Of a stretch of 64,000 bases of DNA, positions 59,158 through 64,000 are shown piece after piece. The translations under genes were made by a program, and so were the position numbers. Below the pieces are notes generated by a model. It was not told the origin of the DNA and searched no databases. It saw nothing but the letters and a program-made list of their open reading frames with translations. Each line of letters opens with the position of its first letter. Positions within the stretch are counted from its first letter, which is position 1. Origin of the DNA: Actinomadura pelletieri DSM 43383 (GTDB lineage: Bacteria; Actinomycetota; Actinomycetes; Streptosporangiales; Streptosporangiaceae); the NCBI RefSeq assembly GCF_003634705.1, contig NZ_RBWU01000006.1, positions 124,001 to 188,000 of the forward strand, read 5' to 3'.

Positions 59158-60452
59158 CCACGCTCACCCCCGTTCTCACCGGCAACTGGGACCAGGCCGA
59201 CTCGTTCACCCGCGCGGGTTACGAACGCGACGGCGGGTACTCGGCGCTGCGCAAGGCGCTCCGGATGGAACCGGACGAGATCGTCCAGGCGGTCAAGGAC
59301 TCCGGGCTCCGGGGCCGTGGCGGCGCGGGCTTCCCCACCGGCATGAAGTGGGGCTTCCTGCCGCCGACCAGCCCGAACCCGCGCTACCTCGTCGTCAACG
59401 CCGACGAGTCCGAGCCGGGGACCTGCAAGGACATCCCGCTGATGATGGCCAACCCGCATGTGCTGGTCGAGGGCGTCATCATCAGCTCGTACGCGATCAA
59501 GTCGAACCAGGCGTTCATCTACGTGCGCGGCGAGGTGCTGCACGTGATCCGCCGCCTGCACCAGGCGGTCGCGGAGGCCTACGCGGCCGGCTACCTCGGC
59601 AAGGACATCCTCGGGTCCGGCTACGACCTGGACGTCGTCGTCCACAGCGGCGCCGGGGCCTATATCTGCGGCGAGGAGACGGCGCTGCTGGACTCTCTCG
59701 AAGGGTTCCGCGGTCAGCCCAGGTTGAAGCCCCCCTTCCCCGCGGTCGCGGGCCTGTACGGCGGGCCCACTGTCATCAACAACGTCGAGTCGATCGCGTC
59801 GGTTCCCTCGATCATCGGGAACGGGCCCGACTGGTTCGCGTCGATGGGCACCGAGAAGTCGCAGGGCTTCGGGATCTTCTCGCTGTCCGGGCATGTCACC
59901 CGGCCCGGCCAGTACGAGGCGCCGCTCGGCATCACGCTGCGGGAGCTGCTCGACATGGCGGGCGGCATCCGCGAGGGGCACCGGCTGAAGTTCTGGACGC
60001 CCGGCGGATCGTCCACGCCGATCTTCACCGAGGAGCATCTGGACGTGGCGCTGGACTTCGAGTCCGTCGGCGCCGCCGGGTCGATGCTCGGTACCCGGGC
60101 CCTCCAGATCTTCGACGAGACGACCTGTGTCGTCCGGGCGGTGCTGCGCTGGTCGGAGTTCTACGCGCACGAGTCGTGCGGCAAGTGCACGCCGTGCCGT
60201 GAGGGCACCTACTGGTACAAGCTCATGCTGAAGCGGCTGGAGGCCGGTCAGGGCACCGAGGAGGACCTGGAGACGCTCCTCGACATCTCCGACAACATCC
60301 TCGGCCGCGCGTTCTGCGCCCTCGGCGACGGCGCGACGAGCCCGGTCGTGTCGTCCATCAAGCTGTTCCGGGACGAGTACCTCCAGCACTTCGAGCAGGG
60401 CGGCTGCCCCTTCGACCCGGCCAAGTCCACCCTCTGGGGAGGTGCCAAGTGA
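59154..60452 (+). CDS. nuoF: NADH-quinone oxidoreductase subunit F
   Basis: 432 residues; carries the NADH site, FMN and cluster N3. GLRGRGGAGFPTGMKWGF is the FMN/NADH loop, GAGAYICGEETALLDSLEG follows, and the 4Fe-4S Cys are in HESCGKCTPCREGTYW with CALGDGATSPVVSS later. GTG at 59154 overlaps the nuoE stop (GTGA). Confidence 0.97.
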   Translation: MTTLTPVLTGNWDQADSFTRAGYERDGGYSALRKALRMEPDEIVQAVKDSGLRGRGGAGFPTGMKWGFLPPTSPNPRYLVVNADESEPGTCKDIPLMMANPHVLVEGVIISSYAIKSNQAFIYVRGEVLHVIRRLHQAVAEAYAAGYLGKDILGSGYDLDVVVHSGAGAYICGEETALLDSLEGFRGQPRLKPPFPAVAGLYGGPTVINNVESIASVPSIIGNGPDWFASMGTEKSQGFGIFSLSGHVTRPGQYEAPLGITLRELLDMAGGIREGHRLKFWTPGGSSTPIFTEEHLDVALDFESVGAAGSMLGTRALQIFDETTCVVRAVLRWSEFYAHESCGKCTPCREGTYWYKLMLKRLEAGQGTEEDLETLLDISDNILGRAFCALGDGATSPVVSSIKLFRDEYLQHFEQGGCPFDPAKSTLWGGAK

Positions 60453-62893
60453 CCGTCACCGACGACAAGGGGGCGGTGGAGAAGGCCGTGGAGATGGTCT
60501 CCTGCACCATCGACGGCTTCGAGATCGAGGTGCCCAAGGGCACGCTGATCATCCGGGCCGCCGAGCTGCTCGGCATCCAGATCCCCCGGTTCTGCGAGCA
60601 TCCGCTGCTGGACCCGATCGGGGCGTGCCGCCAGTGCCTGGTGGAGATCCCCGACGCGGGCAACGGCCGCGGGATGCCGAAGCCGCAGGCGTCGTGCACC
60701 ACCGCCGTGATGCCGGGCATGGTCGTCAAGACCCAGCTCACCTCGCCCGCGGCCGACAAGGCCCAGCACGGCATCATGGAGTTCCTGCTCATCAACCACC
60801 CGCTGGACTGCCCGGTCTGCGACAAGGGCGGCGAGTGCCCGCTCCAGAACCAGGCGATGTCGAACGGACGTGGTGAGACCCGCTTCGTGGAGACGAAGCG
60901 GACGTGGCCGAAGCCGCTTCCGTTGTCCAGCCAGGTGCTCCTCGACCGCGAACGCTGCATCCAGTGCACCCGCTGCACCCGGTTCTCCGAGCAGATCGCC
61001 GGCGACCCGTTCATCGACCTGTTCGAACGCGGCGCGAAGGAAGAGGTCGGGGTCGCCGACGACCGGCCGTTCCAGTCGTACTTCTCCGGCAACACCGTGC
61101 AGATCTGCCCGGTCGGGGCGCTGACCGGCGCCGCGTACCGGTTCCGGTCGCGTCCGTTCGACCTGGTGTCGACGCCGAGCGTGTGCGAGCACTGCGCGTC
61201 GGGCTGCGCGATGCGGACCGACCACCGGCGCGGCAAGGTCACCCGGCGGCTCGCCGGGGACGACCCGCACGTCAACGAGGAATGGAACTGCGACAAGGGC
61301 CGCTGGGCGTTCACGTACACGACGCAGCCGGATCGGCTCACGCACCCGCTCGTCCGCAACGAGGACGGCGTGCTGGAACCGGCGTCCTGGCCGGAGGCGC
61401 TCACCATCGCGGCCGAGGGGCTCGCGGCGGCGCGCGGCTCCGCGGGCGTGCTCACCGGCGGCCGCGTCACCCTTGAGGACGCCTACGCCTACGCCAAGTT
61501 CGCCCGGATCGCGCTCGGCACCAACGACGTCGACTTCCGGTCCCGCCCGCTGTCGGACGAGGAGACCCGGTTCCTCGGCTCGTCCGTCGCGGGACGTCCC
61601 ATCGAGGTGTCGTACGCCGACCTGGAGAAGGCGCCCGCGGTCCTGCTCGCCGGGTTCGAGCCCGAAGAGGAGTCGCCGATCGTCTTCCTGCGGCTCCGCA
61701 AGGCGTACCGCAAGAACCGGCTGAAGGTGTACGGCGTCGCGCCGTTCGCGACGCGCGGGCTGACCAAGCTCGGCGGCACGCTGCTGGCGGCGCGGCCCGG
61801 CGCTGAGGCCGAGGCCCTCGGCGACATCGTCGGCGACTCGGGACGCGCCGACATCCGCACGCTGCTGGAGACGCCCGGCGCCGTGATCCTCGTCGGTGAG
61901 CGGCTCGCGACCAGCCCCGGCGCGCTGACGGCGGCGGTGCGGCTCGCGCAGGTGACCGGCGCGAAGCTGGCGTGGGTGCCGCGCCGGGCCGGGGAACGCG
62001 GCGCGATCGAGGCCGGGGCACTGCCCGGGCTGCTGCCGATCGGCCGTCCGGTCACCGACCCGGACGCGCGGGCGGAGGTCGCCCGCAGATGGGGCGTCGC
62101 GGAACTGCCCGCCGCGCCCGGCCGGGACACCGACGGGATCGTCGCGGCGGCCCTGGACGGTCAGGTCGGCGCGCTGCTCGTCGGCGGCGTCGACCCCTAC
62201 GACCTCGCCGACCCGGACGCGATGCTGCGGGCCCTGGACGCCACCCCGTTCGTGGTGAGCCTGGAGCAGCGGCCGAGCGCGGTCACCGACCGCGCCGACG
62301 TCGTGTTCCCCGTCGCGGCCGTCGCGGAGAAGTCCGGCACCTTCGTCGACTGGGAGGGCCGTGGCCGCCAGTTCGACGTCGTGCTGAAGGCGGCGGGACG
62401 GATGGCCGACCTTCGGGTCCTGGACGCGCTCGCCGACGAGATGGACGTCCATCTGGCCCTCCCCGAACCGGCCGCGGCCCGCCGCGAACTGGCCGAACTC
62501 GGCGCCCACCGCGGTGAGCGTCCAGAGCCGCCGGGCGTCGCGCAGCCGCTGCCGCCGCACCTCGAGCGGGGCGAGGCGCTGCTGGCGACCTGGCGGCTGC
62601 TGCTCGACCGGGGCCGACTCCAGGACGGCGAGCCGTTCCTCGCGGGCACCGCCAAGGCCGCGGTCGCCCGGCTGTCGCCCGCGACGGCCGCGGAGATCGG
62701 CGCGACCGACACGGTCACGGTCTCGGGCCCGCGCGGTGAGGTCACGCTGCCGCTGGAGATCACCGCGGACCTGCCCGACCGGGTGGTGTGGCTGCCGACG
62801 AACTCGGCGGGCTGCGCGGTGCATCGTGACCTGGGCGCGGTCGCCGGCGGCGTCGTGCGGATCGCGAGCGAGAACGCTGGAGGCGTGAAATGA
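60449..62893 (+). CDS. nuoG: NADH-quinone oxidoreductase subunit G
   Basis: 814 residues. N-terminal ferredoxin-like [2Fe-2S] domain (IPRFCEHPLLDPIGACRQCL), then the His-Cys3 cluster (DCPVCDKGGECPLQNQ), two 4Fe-4S (RCIQCTRCTRFSEQIAGDP, QICPVGAL), and a further Cys motif CEHCASGCAMRTD of the molybdopterin oxidoreductase domain. The C-terminal molybdopterin-like fold is present but Mo binding is lost in this family. GTG at 60449 overlaps the nuoF stop; its own stop overlaps nuoH. Confidence 0.97.
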   Translation: MTVTDDKGAVEKAVEMVSCTIDGFEIEVPKGTLIIRAAELLGIQIPRFCEHPLLDPIGACRQCLVEIPDAGNGRGMPKPQASCTTAVMPGMVVKTQLTSPAADKAQHGIMEFLLINHPLDCPVCDKGGECPLQNQAMSNGRGETRFVETKRTWPKPLPLSSQVLLDRERCIQCTRCTRFSEQIAGDPFIDLFERGAKEEVGVADDRPFQSYFSGNTVQICPVGALTGAAYRFRSRPFDLVSTPSVCEHCASGCAMRTDHRRGKVTRRLAGDDPHVNEEWNCDKGRWAFTYTTQPDRLTHPLVRNEDGVLEPASWPEALTIAAEGLAAARGSAGVLTGGRVTLEDAYAYAKFARIALGTNDVDFRSRPLSDEETRFLGSSVAGRPIEVSYADLEKAPAVLLAGFEPEEESPIVFLRLRKAYRKNRLKVYGVAPFATRGLTKLGGTLLAARPGAEAEALGDIVGDSGRADIRTLLETPGAVILVGERLATSPGALTAAVRLAQVTGAKLAWVPRRAGERGAIEAGALPGLLPIGRPVTDPDARAEVARRWGVAELPAAPGRDTDGIVAAALDGQVGALLVGGVDPYDLADPDAMLRALDATPFVVSLEQRPSAVTDRADVVFPVAAVAEKSGTFVDWEGRGRQFDVVLKAAGRMADLRVLDALADEMDVHLALPEPAAARRELAELGAHRGERPEPPGVAQPLPPHLERGEALLATWRLLLDRGRLQDGEPFLAGTAKAAVARLSPATAAEIGATDTVTVSGPRGEVTLPLEITADLPDRVVWLPTNSAGCAVHRDLGAVAGGVVRIASENAGGVK

Positions 62894-64000
62894 ACCCGTC
62901 GGCCCCCGCTCAGACGCCACTGGAGGGCTTCGGCAACGACCCGTGGTGGCTGATCGGCGGCAAGGTCCTCGTCGTCTTCGCGTTCCTCGTCGTGACCGTG
63001 CTGATGACGATGTGGATAGAACGCCGCGTCATCGGCCGGATGCAGCTGCGCGTCGGCCCGAACCGCGCGGGACCGTTCGGCCTGCTCCAGGGCCTCGCGG
63101 ACGGCGTGAAGCTGGCGCTGAAGGAGGACATCGTCCCCCGCCAGGTCGACAAGGTCGTGTTCGTCCTCGCGCCCGTCATGGCGGCGGTCCCCGCGTTCGT
63201 CTCGTTCGCGATCATCCCGTTCGGGCCGCAGGTGTCGATCTTCGGCCATGAGACGGCGTTGCAGCTCACCGACCTGCCGGTCGCGGTGCTGCTCGTCCTG
63301 GCGATGTCGTCGATGGGCATCTACGGCATCGTGCTGGCGGGCTGGTCGTCGATGTCGCCGTACTCGCTGCTCGGCGGGCTCCGCTCGTCCGCGCAGATGA
63401 TCTCCTACGAGATCGCGATGGGCCTGTCGTTCGTCGCGGTGTTCATGTTCGCGGGCTCGATGTCCACCTCGGAGATCGTCGCGGCGCAGCAGGACAAATG
63501 GTTCGTGATCCTGCTGCTGCCGTCCTTCATCGTCTACGTGATCACGATGATGGGCGAGTCGAACCGCATCCCGTTCGACCTGCCCGAGGGCGAGGGCGAA
63601 CTGGTCGGCGGGTTCCACACCGAGTACTCGTCGCTGAAGTTCGCGATGTTCTTCCTCGCGGAGTACATCAACCTCACGACGCTGTCCGCGCTCGCCACCA
63701 CGCTGTTCCTCGGCGGCTGGCGCGCCCCGTTCCCGATCTCCACGGTCTGGGCGGGCGCCAACTCCGGCTGGTGGCCCGTCCTGTGGTTCCTGATCAAGAT
63801 CTTCCTGTTCATCTTCTTCTTCATCTGGCTGCGCGGCACGCTCCCGCGGGTTCGCTACGACCAGCTGATGAAGCTGGGCTGGAAGGTGCTGATGCCCTTC
63901 TCGCTCGGCTGGATCCTGCTGGTCGCCACCATCCGCGCGCTGCGCAACGACGGCTACGACATGCGGCAGATCGTGATCTACGCCGCGGTGGCCGCGGCGG
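62890..64000 (+). CDS. nuoH: NADH-quinone oxidoreductase subunit H (3' end outside the window)
   Basis: At least 370 residues; the frame runs off the window end. About eight helices. Signatures RVGPNRAGPFGLLQGLADGV, ESNRIPFDLPEGEGELVGGF and SLKFAMFFLAEYINL, which line the quinone channel, are complete. ATG 62890 overlaps the nuoG stop (ATGA). Subunits I to N are expected downstream of the window. Confidence 0.97.
   Translation, partial: MNPSAPAQTPLEGFGNDPWWLIGGKVLVVFAFLVVTVLMTMWIERRVIGRMQLRVGPNRAGPFGLLQGLADGVKLALKEDIVPRQVDKVVFVLAPVMAAVPAFVSFAIIPFGPQVSIFGHETALQLTDLPVAVLLVLAMSSMGIYGIVLAGWSSMSPYSLLGGLRSSAQMISYEIAMGLSFVAVFMFAGSMSTSEIVAAQQDKWFVILLLPSFIVYVITMMGESNRIPFDLPEGEGELVGGFHTEYSSLKFAMFFLAEYINLTTLSALATTLFLGGWRAPFPISTVWAGANSGWWPVLWFLIKIFLFIFFFIWLRGTLPRVRYDQLMKLGWKVLMPFSLGWILLVATIRALRNDGYDMRQIVIYAAVAAA

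Noticed and set aside
60248..62920. 890-codon minus-strand frame over nuoF-nuoG
   Set aside because: Antisense shadow of clear nuo genes.

Overview
The window is a contiguous stretch of a high-GC actinobacterial chromosome. Gene content (bldC, bldN, a bdtA-like gene, Rex, a menaquinone-linked complex I, actinobacterial gene order around proC and hemACDB) points to a spore-forming filamentous actinomycete. Protein flavour suggests the Streptosporangiales, perhaps Actinomadura or a relative, but the genus is an inference. No rRNA, tRNA, CRISPR array, integrase or transposase was found.

Layout. 1-991: 3' end of clpC with a strong terminator. 1.1-9.5 kb: an HTH/nucleotidyltransferase protein, then a leftward group: adenosine deaminase, mutY (46-bp tandem repeats lie between these two), disA, radA, an alpha/beta hydrolase and a methyltransferase. 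A small rightward lipoprotein gene lies between mutY and disA. 9.7-20.0 kb: rightward core block with a sugar isomerase-like protein, TetR, LytR-CpsA-Psr protein, proline dehydrogenase, proC, membrane protein, acuC, phosphatase-like protein, bdtA-like HTH, the 32-residue ribosomal protein bS22, an epimerase and a PlsC acyltransferase. 20.0-27.9 kb: accessory block with an ltrA remnant, an orphan gene, a TetR-like protein without HTH, a DUF318/TIGR03943 permease pair, an HTH/DUF4180 pair, a phytanoyl-CoA-type dioxygenase and a two-component system. 27.9-31.6 kb: SerB-like HAD phosphatase, a very short RsbN-like ORF, bldN, a membrane/ABM fusion and a glutaredoxin-like protein. 31.7-41.7 kb: rex-hemA-hemC-hemD-hemB, an orphan primase-like protein, a pseudokinase and hemL. 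41.7-44.5 kb: DapA-like/EamA pair with a divergent LysR gene. 44.6-49.5 kb: histidine phosphatase and the System II cytochrome c maturation operon (resA-ccdA-resB-ccsB). 49.6-52.5 kb: metallopeptidase and small partner, bldC, threonine dehydratase. 52.6-64 kb: DUF4229, menG, geranylgeranyl reductase (menJ type) and nuoA-H (nuoH cut by the window end).

How it works together. From 31.7 kb on the window is a respiratory supercluster: the NADH/NAD+ sensor Rex, haem synthesis from glutamyl-tRNA, cytochrome c assembly, menaquinone finishing steps and complex I. A good Rex operator precedes rex, and a perfect 18-bp Rex palindrome (53584-53601) precedes menJ-nuo, so Rex probably couples redox state to this block. 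A second theme is development: bdtA-like, bldN with a stunted anti-sigma ORF, and bldC.

The most unusual feature is at the nuoD-nuoE junction: three tandem 95-bp units create three 32-codon mini-ORFs, each joined to the next by an ATGA overlap, so nuoD, three mini-ORFs and nuoE form an unbroken chain of coupled reading frames.
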